Shown piece by piece: positions 1 through 8,098 of a stretch of 24,497 bases of DNA. The translations under genes were made by a program, and so were the position numbers. The DNA comes from PALSA-1006 sp036171275. Lineage in GTDB: Bacteria; Pseudomonadota; Gammaproteobacteria; Burkholderiales; Gallionellaceae. Numbering within the stretch: the stretch's first letter is position 1; the number at the start of each line of letters is the position of its first letter. The stretch covers positions 1-24,497 of the forward strand of contig JAVHQT010000006.1 of NCBI GenBank assembly GCA_036171275.1, read 5' to 3'. A model generated the notes under the pieces. The model did no database searches, had not been told where the DNA came from, and was given only the letters and a program-made list of their open reading frames with translations.

Positions 1-634
1 GGTATCCAGCCAGGCATAGCCGCGCCCCATCACCTGCACATCCAAGTCGCCACGCTCCAAATACACTTGATTGACAGTGGTGATTTCCAATTCGCCGCGC
101 GCCGATGGCTTAATGCTCTTGGCGATTTCCACCACGTCGTTGTCGTAGAAATACAGGCCGGTCACCGCGTAGTTGGACTTGGGATGCAGGGGCTTTTCTT
201 CAATGCTGAGTGCGCGCCCGTTCGCATCGAAATCCACCACGCCGTAACGCTCCGGATCGAGCACGTGATAGGCGAACACGGTACCGCCTGTAGGCTTGGA
301 GACTGCCGCATTCAGCAATTTGTCAAAGCCGTGTCCGTAAAAAATGTTGTCGCCCAGTACCAGTGAGCAGCCGTCGTCGCCCATCCGGGGAAGGTTGTAC
401 CGCATAGGAGAAGTTCATGCCCCACTTACTACCGTCACCCAGCAATTGCTGAAACAGTGGGGTGTCTTGCGGGGTGGCGATGATCAACACATCACGGATG
501 CCCGCTAGCATCAAGGTGGTGAGCGGATGGTAAATCATCGGCTTATCGTATACCGGCAACAACTGCTTGGAGATGGCCTGAGTGACGGGATATAAACGCG
601 TGCCGGAACCGCCGGCTAAGATAATACCTTTCAT
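1..634 (-). pseudogene. rfbA: Glucose-1-phosphate thymidylyltransferase (RfbA/RmlA), frameshifted and cut by window edge
   Basis: RfbA makes dTDP-glucose from dTTP and glucose-1-phosphate, the first step towards dTDP-6-deoxysugars. The start ATG (634-632) has an AGGAG ribosome site and overlaps the rfbB stop as ATGA. The N-terminus reads cleanly (LAGGSGTRLYP at residues 6-16) up to PSPDG at residues 81-85. There the frame breaks, near 379-382. A different frame then continues with DDGCSLVLGDNIFYGHG and remains recognisable to the window edge (RGYAWLDT). Compared with the usual RfbA spacing (PDG, 12 residues, GDDGC), about 38 bases are missing, so the natural frame stops at residue 103, at position 323. 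Family members have about 290 residues; the last quarter or so lies outside the window. A true pseudogene or an assembly error are both possible. Confidence 0.85.
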
Positions 635-1289
635 GCTGCGCTCCTGTTTGCGTAGTTTTGACTCACCCACTTCTGATAGTCGCCACTCGCAACACCCTGA
701 ATCCATTCATCATTATTAAGATACCATTCAACGGTTTTACGCAAGCCGCTGGCAAAGGTTTCCTGTGGCTTCCACCCCAAATCCCGGGCAATCTTGCTGG
801 CATCAATCGCGTAACGCCGGTCATGGCCGGGGCGATCTTGTACGTAGGTGATCAACTGGGCATGCGGTGCGTTTTGCGGGCGTAATTCGTCGAGAATCGC
901 GCAGATGCTTTGCACGACTTCCAGGTTGGTCTTTTCGTTCCAGCCGCCGATATTGTAGGTCTCGCCCAACCGGCCTTTTTGCAAGACCAGGCGCAACGCC
1001 CGGGCGTGGTCGTCGACATACAGCCAGTCGCGGATGTTGTCGCCTTTGCCGTAAATCGGCAGCGGCTTGCCGTTCACCGCGTTCAAAATCACCAGCGGGA
1101 TAAGCTTTTCGGGAAAGTGATACGGGCCGTAATTATTGGAGCAGTTGGTGGTGACCACCGGGAAATGATAGGTGTGATGCCAAGCCCGCACCAGATGTTC
1201 GCTGGTGGCTTTGCTGGCGGAATACGGCGAATTGGGTCCGTAGGCAGTTTCTTCGACAAAGATGCCGGACTCACCCAGGCTGCCATAAA
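631..1289 (-). pseudogene. rfbB: dTDP-glucose 4,6-dehydratase (RfbB/RmlB), N-terminally truncated remnant
   Basis: RfbB converts dTDP-glucose to dTDP-4-keto-6-deoxyglucose. The C-terminal part is intact: VYGSLGESGIF, then SPYSASKA (the YxxxK of short-chain dehydrogenases), CSNNYGPYHFPEKLIP, DNIRDWLYVDDHARAL and a normal end at 631. Going upstream, homology stops at VYG, and this frame has a TAA two codons further back. Family members run about 350-360 residues; roughly 135 are missing. The loss covers the NAD-binding GxxGxxG segment and the catalytic Asp/Glu of the TDE motif, which normally precedes VYG. The break abuts the stop of the upstream glycosyltransferase. A GTG at 1191 could start a 186-residue fragment, but it could not be active. 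The stop overlaps the rfbA start. Confidence 0.88.
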
Positions 1290-2432
1290 CTAGACTTTAA
1301 CCGATTGAATAATCTCTAAATATTTCTGAATAACAATTTTCTCGTCAAATTCCCGCTCCATCTTCAAGCGACCTGCAGCCCCCATTTCAGCTCTTTTACT
1401 TAAATCCATTTCAATCATCTGTATCAATTTTTCAGCTAAATCACTTGCATCTCTCACGCGACATAACAAACCAGTTACGCCATCTTCTATCGCCTCTCTA
1501 CAGCCCTCAACATTTGTTGTCACGATTGGCCTGCCGACTGCGGCCGCCTCCAATAAAGAGCGTGGCATACCTTCACGATAAGAGGGCAGCACAACGCAAT
1601 CGGCTGCAATCAAATGTGGCACGACATTATCGGAAACGCCTAAATACTCAACTAAACCTTCTTTAACCCACTCATCCATCTGATCTTTAGAAACCGCCGT
1701 CCGATTGATTACATCTAAAAAACCAAGGAGCTGAAATTTAACTGAGGGGTATTTTTGATGAACAATTCGTGCTGCTTCAACGTACTCGCCTACGCCTTTA
1801 TCCCACAACAAACGCACTACCAGTAAAAAACAAAAGGGGCGCTCGTTTAAAGCAGGCAGAGGAGAAAAACAAAATTTATTGAGGTCAACCCCCGAACCCG
1901 GTAAACGGCTCACCTTAATCGGCGCAACCAAGCCAAACTCAATAAACAACTTTATATCTTCATGGTTTTGAAAAAACACATGGTGCGAACCAGATAGCGC
2001 GACCTTATAAAGCCGACGCACCAAGCGGGTCAGCCAGTTATTACGAATAAAAGCTGTACCTAAACCTGCAATATTATTGACGACTGCAATACCTAACAGG
2101 CGTGCAGCCAATGAACCATAAATGTTGGGCTTGATGGTATAACCCAAAAACACATCGGGTCGTTCGCGAGACAATAACGCCAAGAACCGAAAAAACAACA
2201 ACAAATCCCGCCCCGGATGCGTCCCTTTATTGTCCATCGGCAAAGCCACAAACCGACAACCCAACTCAGCTAAGCGGGGCGCGTACTCGTCGCCAGGTGC
2301 CACAGCCACAACTTCGTAGCCTTTTGCAACCAAGGCGCGAATCAACCCCGCCCGAAAGTTAAACAAGTTCCATGCTGTGTTCAGCGCGATAATAACCTTA
2401 ACCTTTTGATTATATTTATTTATATTTTTCAA
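1290..2432 (-). CDS. GT4 glycosyltransferase, PglA-like
   Basis: This is probably a cytoplasmic-face transferase that adds a HexNAc-type sugar to the undecaprenyl-linked glycan. It has 380 residues with a GT-B fold. The N-terminal LNTAWNLFNFRAGLI, the segment YTIKPNIYGSLAARLLG (98-114), VVNNIAGLGTAF and VFFQNHEDIKLF are hallmarks of the PglA/CapM-like GT4 branch. The EX7E motif is E287-E295 (EGMPRSLLE). The start appears to be TTG at 2432, three bases after the preceding gene's stop, with GGTGGG about ten bases upstream; no ATG gives a full N-terminus. The stop TAG is exactly at the rfbB breakpoint, so this is the last intact gene of the operon here. The acceptor and sugar are unknown. Confidence 0.85.
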   Translation of the reverse strand: MKNINKYNQKVKVIIALNTAWNLFNFRAGLIRALVAKGYEVVAVAPGDEYAPRLAELGCRFVALPMDNKGTHPGRDLLLFFRFLALLSRERPDVFLGYTIKPNIYGSLAARLLGIAVVNNIAGLGTAFIRNNWLTRLVRRLYKVALSGSHHVFFQNHEDIKLFIEFGLVAPIKVSRLPGSGVDLNKFCFSPLPALNERPFCFLLVVRLLWDKGVGEYVEAARIVHQKYPSVKFQLLGFLDVINRTAVSKDQMDEWVKEGLVEYLGVSDNVVPHLIAADCVVLPSYREGMPRSLLEAAAVGRPIVTTNVEGCREAIEDGVTGLLCRVRDASDLAEKLIQMIEMDLSKRAEMGAAGRLKMEREFDEKIVIQKYLEIIQSVKV

Positions 2433-2435
2433 TAG

Positions 2436-3146
2436 TTAACCCACCGCCAACCATGAAATAAAATCATACCAATTCAACTCCGGATAAGGAATATAGGGCC
2501 GATACAACTGCCCCCGCCTGGAATACAAACCACGAATCGCCCAATAAGGTCGATTCCAATATTCTGGCATCACCGCAAACCGATTCGCTTGCACATAAAT
2601 ATGATCCGCATCAACCGGTGAGCCATCTCTTGCCTGACTCACCCAAGAAGAATTGCTGTCCACCACCAACCAGCCTCGGCTGGTCTTCACCTCAGTCACT
2701 GCATGAGAACTCGTTCCCTTGGTGAAAAACGCACGCAAAAAGGAGAGCTTTTCTTTCGTTACCGGATGCTCTGGATACAAAAGATAAATGTGTCGAGACT
2801 CAAAACCATACCAAGTAAATATCTTGTCATAGGTTCTTGACTGGTCATAACACAGCCCACTCTTTTTCTGGAATAGATTTTCGGGCTCTCGGTCCGAATA
2901 CTCAGCAATCGGCTCACCAACGGGAGCCTTTTGAAGTACTAAAGCCTGAGCTGATTTAATTAACTCCAGCTCTTGCTCATAGCTCAACGCACCCTGCGGT
3001 TTTTTTAGACCCAAAACAGTGCGAAACACCGCATCATCCGAGTCAGTAACGTGGGTTGAAACATTAGTCACCACACCAATCAACCCATTCAACACAACGA
3101 ACGCGATGATTAACCAAGTGGATAATTTAACAGTACGGCGAATCAT
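2436..3146 (-). CDS. Membrane-anchored transglutaminase-like protein
   Basis: This is a 236-residue protein with one hydrophobic segment at residues 9-29, probably a signal anchor that places the rest in the periplasm. The transglutaminase-like (papain-fold) triad is visible: Cys99 in SGLCYDQSR, His148 in TSSHAVTEV and Asp163 in GWLVVDSNS, with the usual spacing. Such domains act as thiol peptidases, amidases or acyl transferases; the substrate here is unknown. I chose the ATG at 3146 because it overlaps the asparagine-synthase stop as ATGA, follows GGAGGT, and sits directly before the membrane segment. A longer reading to 3329 only overlaps the upstream gene. Its position between an asparagine synthase and a glycosyltransferase suggests a role in modifying or exporting the polysaccharide. 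Confidence 0.7.
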   Translation of the reverse strand: MIRRTVKLSTWLIIAFVVLNGLIGVVTNVSTHVTDSDDAVFRTVLGLKKPQGALSYEQELELIKSAQALVLQKAPVGEPIAEYSDREPENLFQKKSGLCYDQSRTYDKIFTWYGFESRHIYLLYPEHPVTKEKLSFLRAFFTKGTSSHAVTEVKTSRGWLVVDSNSSWVSQARDGSPVDADHIYVQANRFAVMPEYWNRPYWAIRGLYSRRGQLYRPYIPYPELNWYDFISWLAVG

Positions 3147-5113
3147 TGCACCTCCAACCAAGCCTGAAACATCAACACACACCACAGCCGTGCCATCCAA
3201 TTGCGCCGACCACTTAAATGCTCTGCCCAGATTTGCCGAATGGGTGCTGGATGAAAATACCCCTCGCGCTGCAAGCGCTCTTCGCCCAACAAGTTTTCCG
3301 CCCAATCCCGCAGCGGCCCGCGTAACCAATCATGCAGCGGCACACCAAAACCCATCTTCGGTCGATCAATCAACTCACGCGGCACATGACGATACAACAC
3401 TTGGCGCAGCGGCCACTTGGTTTGCCCCTCGCGCAATTTATATTCCAGCGGCAAACTCCATGCAAATTCCACAATCCGATGATCTAAAAACGGCACACGC
3501 CCTTCCAGCGAAACGCCCATGCCCGCACGATCCACCTTCACCAGAATATCGTCCGGCAAATAGCTAATGGTATCCAACGCCATCATCCGTTCAACCGTAT
3601 TTAGCTCGCCCAACTCGGGGCGCAGACCGGTCAAATGAGTCGGCGGCTCAACCCCATCAATCACACAATCAGCAGGGTTCTGCGCTAACGACACCATACC
3701 CAAATACAACTCATCCACCGAGCGGCTGCTCAAAACACCCGCGCCCTTATGCAACTTATCGCCAAGTGCACTCCACCTAGCCGAGCCGGGAATCATGCGC
3801 CCGAGACTATCCCAAACAGCCGGTGAAATCGCCGTGATCCCCTTTGCCGCAAGCCTTCGCATGGGCAGCGGAATAGTCGAAATCTTGCCCCATAAACTGG
3901 CAGTCAATTGGTAGCGGTTATAGCCACAAAACAACTCATCACCCGCATCACCCGACAGCGAGACCGTCACATGCTGCTTGGCCAACTGGCTCACTAAAAA
4001 AGTGGGGATCTGCGACGAGTCCGCAAACGGCTCGCAGTAAAGATTAGGCAATTTCGGAATCACCTCCATCGCCTGCTCTGGTGTCACATACAGCTCGGTA
4101 TGCTCGGTACCCAAATGCGCCGCCACTGCCTTGGCATGAACGGCCTCGTTATAGCCTTCTTCATTAAAACCAATGGTAAAGGTTTTAACCGGCCGAGAAG
4201 ACTGCGCTTGCATCAACGCCACCACCGTACTGGAATCAATGCCCCCCGATAAAAAAGCACCCAGCGGCACATCCGCCATCATTTGCTGGCGCACGGCATC
4301 TTTAACCAATATTTCCAGCGCATCCACCGCCTGTCCCGGTGTACCCGAAAATGGCTCAGCCACACCCGCGCGCGCCGCTTCAACCGCATCCCAATACTTC
4401 CAAATCCTAGGTTCCGGCTGCGCTAAAGACACGGACAACAAACACCTCGGCTCCAGCTTGGCAATGCCTTGATAAATGGAATACGGCGCAGGAATATAGT
4501 TATGACGTAGCAATAGGCACAACGCACCACGGTCAATTTCTGCATTAAACACAGGATGCGCTTTCAGCGCCTTCAGTTCAGAACCAAACAAAAACGACCG
4601 CGCGTCACCACTACCTTGCCAGCCGTAATAGAGCGGTTTTTCACCAATCCGGTCGCGCGCCAAGGTCAGCGTTTGTGTCTGCTTATCCCACAAAGCAAGC
4701 GCAAACATACCAATGGATTTTTTAAGCGTAGCCTCAAGTCCCCACGCCTCAATGCCCGCCAACAAAGTCTCCGTGTCCGAATGCCCTCGCCACTCAATAA
4801 CTCCCCCCTTTGTAAAAAGGGGGCTGGAGGGGGGGGGCTCAAGCTCCCCCCGCAACCTCAAATGGTTATAAATCTCACCATTAAATGCAATCACATAACG
4901 CCCACTCGCCGACACCATCGGCTGATGCCCAGCGGGCGACAAATCCACAATCGATAAACGCCGATGCCCAAGCCCAATGTGCTGTTCGCTGTCGCTCCAA
5001 TACCCTGCATCATCCGGCCCACGCCTAATAATCGTGTTGCACATACAACGCAAGACTGACTCACCGCCGCTCGCATCAAACTTGTCGCCTAAAAAACCAG
5101 TTAAACCACACAT
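3143..5113 (-). CDS. asnB: Class II glutamine-hydrolysing asparagine synthase (AsnB-like) with repeat-derived insert
   Basis: This enzyme transfers ammonia from glutamine to a carboxylate activated with ATP. In polysaccharide loci, homologues often amidate uronic acids rather than aspartate. It has 656 residues. The N-terminal glutaminase domain begins with catalytic Cys2 (MCGLTGF) and contains RGPDDAGYW and FNGEIYNHLRLR. The synthetase domain has the PP-loop LSGGIDSS (288-295) and SGDAGDELFCGYNRY (387-401). Residues 93-106 (PPPSSPLFTKGGVI) interrupt the conserved path from NHLRLRGELE to RGHSDTE and are encoded by an inverted repeat with a C9 tract. An amidated hexuronic acid product would suit the upstream UDP-HexNAc dehydrogenase; that is inference. 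The start lies four bases after the DUF4276-like gene and has no strong ribosome site. Confidence 0.88.
   Translation of the reverse strand: MCGLTGFLGDKFDASGGESVLRCMCNTIIRRGPDDAGYWSDSEQHIGLGHRRLSIVDLSPAGHQPMVSASGRYVIAFNGEIYNHLRLRGELEPPPSSPLFTKGGVIEWRGHSDTETLLAGIEAWGLEATLKKSIGMFALALWDKQTQTLTLARDRIGEKPLYYGWQGSGDARSFLFGSELKALKAHPVFNAEIDRGALCLLLRHNYIPAPYSIYQGIAKLEPRCLLSVSLAQPEPRIWKYWDAVEAARAGVAEPFSGTPGQAVDALEILVKDAVRQQMMADVPLGAFLSGGIDSSTVVALMQAQSSRPVKTFTIGFNEEGYNEAVHAKAVAAHLGTEHTELYVTPEQAMEVIPKLPNLYCEPFADSSQIPTFLVSQLAKQHVTVSLSGDAGDELFCGYNRYQLTASLWGKISTIPLPMRRLAAKGITAISPAVWDSLGRMIPGSARWSALGDKLHKGAGVLSSRSVDELYLGMVSLAQNPADCVIDGVEPPTHLTGLRPELGELNTVERMMALDTISYLPDDILVKVDRAGMGVSLEGRVPFLDHRIVEFAWSLPLEYKLREGQTKWPLRQVLYRHVPRELIDRPKMGFGVPLHDWLRGPLRDWAENLLGEERLQREGYFHPAPIRQIWAEHLSGRRNWMARLWCVLMFQAWLEVQ
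4803..4838. repeat. GC-rich inverted repeat inserted in the asparagine synthase coding region
   Basis: Five C and three T (4804-4811) pair with three A and five G (4816-4823) around the loop GTAA. This gives an eight-base-pair hairpin, followed by CTGGA and a run of nine G (4829-4837). The block adds about 14 codons (PPPSSPLFTKGGVI) at a point where class II asparagine synthases have no such segment, and keeps the frame open. It resembles dispersed intergenic repeats seen in many proteobacterial and cyanobacterial genomes; I cannot name the family. Confidence 0.7.
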
Positions 5114-5117
5114 TTAT

Positions 5118-5768
5118 TTATACACCCATAACCGTTTTCAACTGCTCAACGAAACGCAATGCCCAAGGCGACGCAGCAGTAACTTTTGCTGGGTCTATGC
5201 GCGCTAGCAACTCAAAAGAATGCGCACCCTTGCCATATTCGCCCTTTGACTTGCATTGTTGAGTGGCATTTTTAAGCGACTCAAAAACCTGCTTCTTAGG
5301 AATATCCTCAAGTGCATGACTAACATTAGGCAAATAATTATCTTTAAATTCATGCCCAAAGTAACTTTTTAATGTTTCCCTATCTGCCAAAAACCAAGTT
5401 TCCATAACTTGAACCATCAAGTGACAATCCGTATTCGCAGTATTAATCGGCTTATCCCAGCCATCGCCCTTTCGCTGATTCAGATGCTGCCAAGGCTGCC
5501 ATTTACAACGATCATCCAACCTACTTGCATCACCAAGCTGCGCAGCTGAAAAAACAGCTTCTTCACTATCCACCAACAACATGGCGGATTCACCATTTTT
5601 GATCGCCGTACAGAAAGATTCGTAAGCATCTTGGCGCCCACCACAGGCCACGATGCTCGGCATGCGTCCAGCAAGTCCGGCCTTAGTCAAAAACGCCGAA
5701 AAACCTGCACGACATGCAACCTTAAGAGCTGCGGCATCACCCCCACCTTCTACATAAAGCTTTACCAT
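5118..5768 (-). CDS. DUF4276/TOPRIM-like protein, partner of the AAA ATPase
   Basis: This 216-residue protein begins with YVEGGGD (Glu7), followed by MLLVDSEE (Asp67, Glu69). This Glu then Asp-x-Glu/Asp layout is that of TOPRIM-fold metal-binding nucleases. METWFLAD (122-129) matches the DUF4276 signature as I remember it. The start ATG (5768) overlaps the end of the ATPase gene by seven bases, so the two are translationally coupled. OLD-like and other ATPase plus TOPRIM pairs are commonly phage-defence or DNA-processing systems. It has no obvious role in polysaccharide synthesis, and its place between a glycosyltransferase and the asparagine synthase looks like cargo. Nuclease activity is inferred from the motif layout only. 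Confidence 0.65.
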   Translation of the reverse strand: MVKLYVEGGGDAAALKVACRAGFSAFLTKAGLAGRMPSIVACGGRQDAYESFCTAIKNGESAMLLVDSEEAVFSAAQLGDASRLDDRCKWQPWQHLNQRKGDGWDKPINTANTDCHLMVQVMETWFLADRETLKSYFGHEFKDNYLPNVSHALEDIPKKQVFESLKNATQQCKSKGEYGKGAHSFELLARIDPAKVTAASPWALRFVEQLKTVMGV

Positions 5769-6937
5769 CTTGTCCCGCCAATTTCTCCACGCGTCCAGAG
5801 TTGGCCCAGACGATATTTTTCAAGCCAAGGCTTGAGCTTCTCTTTGCTCAGGCGGGTCAGCGTTGTACCCGCTTCACCCTTCCCAGCGACCAAGATAGCT
5901 TCTGGCTGATCGGTCATCGCGTCTACCAACACATCGGAGTGCGTCGTAATAATCAACTGAGTACGCTCGGACGCCTCCTTGAGAAGCCGAGCAAGTCTTG
6001 GCAATACATCAGGATGCAATCCCAACTCCGGCTCCTCGATACACACTAGGGGGGGCGGTGTTGGATGGCAAAGAATGGCAAGCAGGCATAGATAGCGCAA
6101 GGTACCATCCGATAACCTTGTAGCAGGCATAGGAACAATACGAGCATTTATTTTTTCTTGAAAAAAAACCTGAACAGTGCCGCCATCAACTTTAACGTAG
6201 TAGTCCTGAATACCCTCGTACAAAGACTGTAATTCTTCAATAAGTCGTTTCTTTACCTCATGATTTTCTTGAAGATGATTCAATACCAAACCCAGATTAC
6301 TGCAATCAGGCTCCAACATATCTGTCGGCAAATCCGCTTTCTGCGCTGTTCTTGGAACTGTAAAACGACCAAAACTCCACTCACGATAAAGGCGAATTTT
6401 AGATAACGTATTGCCTAGAAAAGTTAACTCAGGATACTGATCCGGATCTTTGCGTTGAGAAAGAATGGACTGGTTTAACTCAATATCTTCGCGCTGCAAA
6501 CCACGCTCTTTTCCCATGACATTAAGAACACCATGACCATTTTCGAACTTGTAATACAGGTAGGGCGCCTTATGAGCGCCATCTGGTGCACCTTTTTCAA
6601 CACGCTCGTCAAGAATTTCAAATCGCTGGGCCACCTCAGTAAAACTTAGCGCATAGCGAAGACCCGTTGGCACTTTGGGATATTCAACCACCACATCCAA
6701 ACCCGCTGCAGATAGCTTGCTTCCCCCTTTCCATAACCAGTCACGCACACCACCGCCATCACGAATAGGTGTCATCAAATCTCTAGGTGCGGATTTAAGT
6801 AGCTCAACAGCTTCAAGCATGTTGGACTTTCCTGAGCCATTTGGACCGATAATAATATTCAGCGCCCCAAGCTCAATCACTTCGGATTTATCCCCGTAGC
6901 TTAAAAAATTGGTCAACTTAATTGATTTCAGCAACAT
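5762..6937 (-). CDS. AAA/ABC-type ATPase of the OLD-like (AAA_15/AAA_21) group
   Basis: It has 391 residues from the ATG at 6937, which follows a GAGGA ribosome site; a TTG one codon earlier is less likely. Walker A is GPNGSGKS (31-38), an ABC-signature-like stretch is LSDGTLRYL (275-283), Walker B is LVCIEEPELGLHP (297-309), and the switch histidine lies in TTHSD (331-335). This is the SMC/RecF-type ATPase head without a long coiled coil, known from overcoming-lysogenisation-defect-type defence and repair proteins. It forms a two-gene unit with the TOPRIM-like gene. The preceding glycosyltransferase stops 24 bases upstream, so it is probably transcribed with the operon. No separate promoter is clear. 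Confidence 0.8.
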   Translation of the reverse strand: MLLKSIKLTNFLSYGDKSEVIELGALNIIIGPNGSGKSNMLEAVELLKSAPRDLMTPIRDGGGVRDWLWKGGSKLSAAGLDVVVEYPKVPTGLRYALSFTEVAQRFEILDERVEKGAPDGAHKAPYLYYKFENGHGVLNVMGKERGLQREDIELNQSILSQRKDPDQYPELTFLGNTLSKIRLYREWSFGRFTVPRTAQKADLPTDMLEPDCSNLGLVLNHLQENHEVKKRLIEELQSLYEGIQDYYVKVDGGTVQVFFQEKINARIVPMPATRLSDGTLRYLCLLAILCHPTPPPLVCIEEPELGLHPDVLPRLARLLKEASERTQLIITTHSDVLVDAMTDQPEAILVAGKGEAGTTLTRLSKEKLKPWLEKYRLGQLWTRGEIGGTRW

Positions 6938-6961
6938 CAAAGTTCCTCATGTTTTTTTGAA

Positions 6962-8098
6962 TTAAGTGCGTTGCCCAGATAAAACATCCCGATAAACCGC
7001 TTCAAAACGCTCTCTCGCCCGTTCTATCGAAAACTCCGCCACCACTCGCGCTTTCGCCTTCAGCCCCAAAGCAATACGGGCATCAAGAGTCAAAACCAGC
7101 AACTGCTCTACCCCTTTCGCCAGAGCCGCAGAATCTTCCTTCGGCACCACCACACCCGTATCGGCCAACAGCACTGCCGCATCCCCCACATCCGTCGTCA
7201 CACAAGGCAACCCCATTGCCATCGCCTCGGCCAATACATTCGGAAAGCCCTCCGTGCGCGAATGCAAACAAAAAATATCCAAGGATGCCAAACACTGCGG
7301 CACATCCTTACGCTCACCCAACAATACGAAGCGCTCTTTAAACCCTGTTTGATCAATCCAACCTGCCAACAGTGGATTATCCCAATTCAAACCGCGCCCA
7401 ACCATCAAAAAGCGCAACTTGGGAAAGCGTGGCGCAAGCAAACGAGCCGCACGCACAAAGTTCTCCTGATCCTTGTCGGCATGAAAGCGCCCTAAACACC
7501 CCAACACCACGTCATCCTGGGAAAAACCAACTTGTTCGCGTAAGGTCAAGCGCTCCACCGCTGAAGCTTGGAGCCAAGAAAAATCATAACCGTTAGGCAC
7601 CACTACCATTTTGCTGGCATCGTAACCCACTGCAATATGCGAACGCTTAGACGCCTCAGCAGCGCATACAATCACGCTGGGGAGCCAACTCGATAACCTC
7701 GCACATAACCAACGAACAATGTTTGTTGACCGGGAACACGCGCGAATATCGGTGGTGCGGATACCCCAAATTACGGGGCGATTACCCACGATTTTCGCTA
7801 CCAAGCCAGCAATCAAATCACTGTGATACATCCAGGTTTGCACGATGTCTGGTCGGATCACATGAATCAAGCGCACCAGTCGCCAAATAACAAGAGGTAT
7901 ATCGAAGGATGAGCGCATACCCAGCGAATAAACTTCCACGCCTTTTGATTGAAATTGTGCACCAAGAATACCTTTATCGGTTAGTGAAACAACAACATGG
8001 CGGTACTCGGGATTATCGCGATGAGACTCGATCAGGCGCTTAAGCATCATTTCAGCACCGCCGACGTTAAGACCTACGATGACGTGCAAAACTTTCAA
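6962..8098 (-). CDS. GT4 glycosyltransferase
   Basis: A 378-residue GT-B enzyme. It has the N-terminal glycine-rich loop VGLNVGGAEMML (8-19), the hinge LGCLGRFHADKDQENF (199-214) and the EX7E motif E283-E291 (EGFPNVLAE) for the nucleotide-sugar donor. It should add one sugar of the repeat unit at the cytoplasmic membrane face; donor and acceptor are unknown. The start is TTG at 8098, nested in CTTTGA so that it overlaps the stop of the preceding gene by three bases, with GGA six bases upstream. It shares the GGAE start and EGFPNVL motif with the two PglH-like enzymes of this locus but is more distant from them. Confidence 0.85.
   Translation of the reverse strand: MKVLHVIVGLNVGGAEMMLKRLIESHRDNPEYRHVVVSLTDKGILGAQFQSKGVEVYSLGMRSSFDIPLVIWRLVRLIHVIRPDIVQTWMYHSDLIAGLVAKIVGNRPVIWGIRTTDIRACSRSTNIVRWLCARLSSWLPSVIVCAAEASKRSHIAVGYDASKMVVVPNGYDFSWLQASAVERLTLREQVGFSQDDVVLGCLGRFHADKDQENFVRAARLLAPRFPKLRFLMVGRGLNWDNPLLAGWIDQTGFKERFVLLGERKDVPQCLASLDIFCLHSRTEGFPNVLAEAMAMGLPCVTTDVGDAAVLLADTGVVVPKEDSAALAKGVEQLLVLTLDARIALGLKAKARVVAEFSIERARERFEAVYRDVLSGQRT

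Noticed and set aside
910..1293. 127-codon plus-strand ORF across the rfbB remnant
   Set aside because: Antisense to a clearly conserved rfbB coding frame.
3147..3329. 61-residue N-terminal extension of the transglutaminase-like protein
   Set aside because: It lies wholly inside the asparagine synthase gene in another frame and has no family resemblance; the ATG at 3146 has a ribosome site and starts just before the membrane anchor.
3019..3567. 182-codon plus-strand ORF
   Set aside because: Low-complexity antisense shadow of the asparagine synthase and transglutaminase-like genes.
4803..4838. Intrinsic terminator in the asparagine synthase gene
   Set aside because: The hairpin lacks a U-run on the coding-strand RNA and lies inside an intact coding frame; it fits an inserted repeat better.
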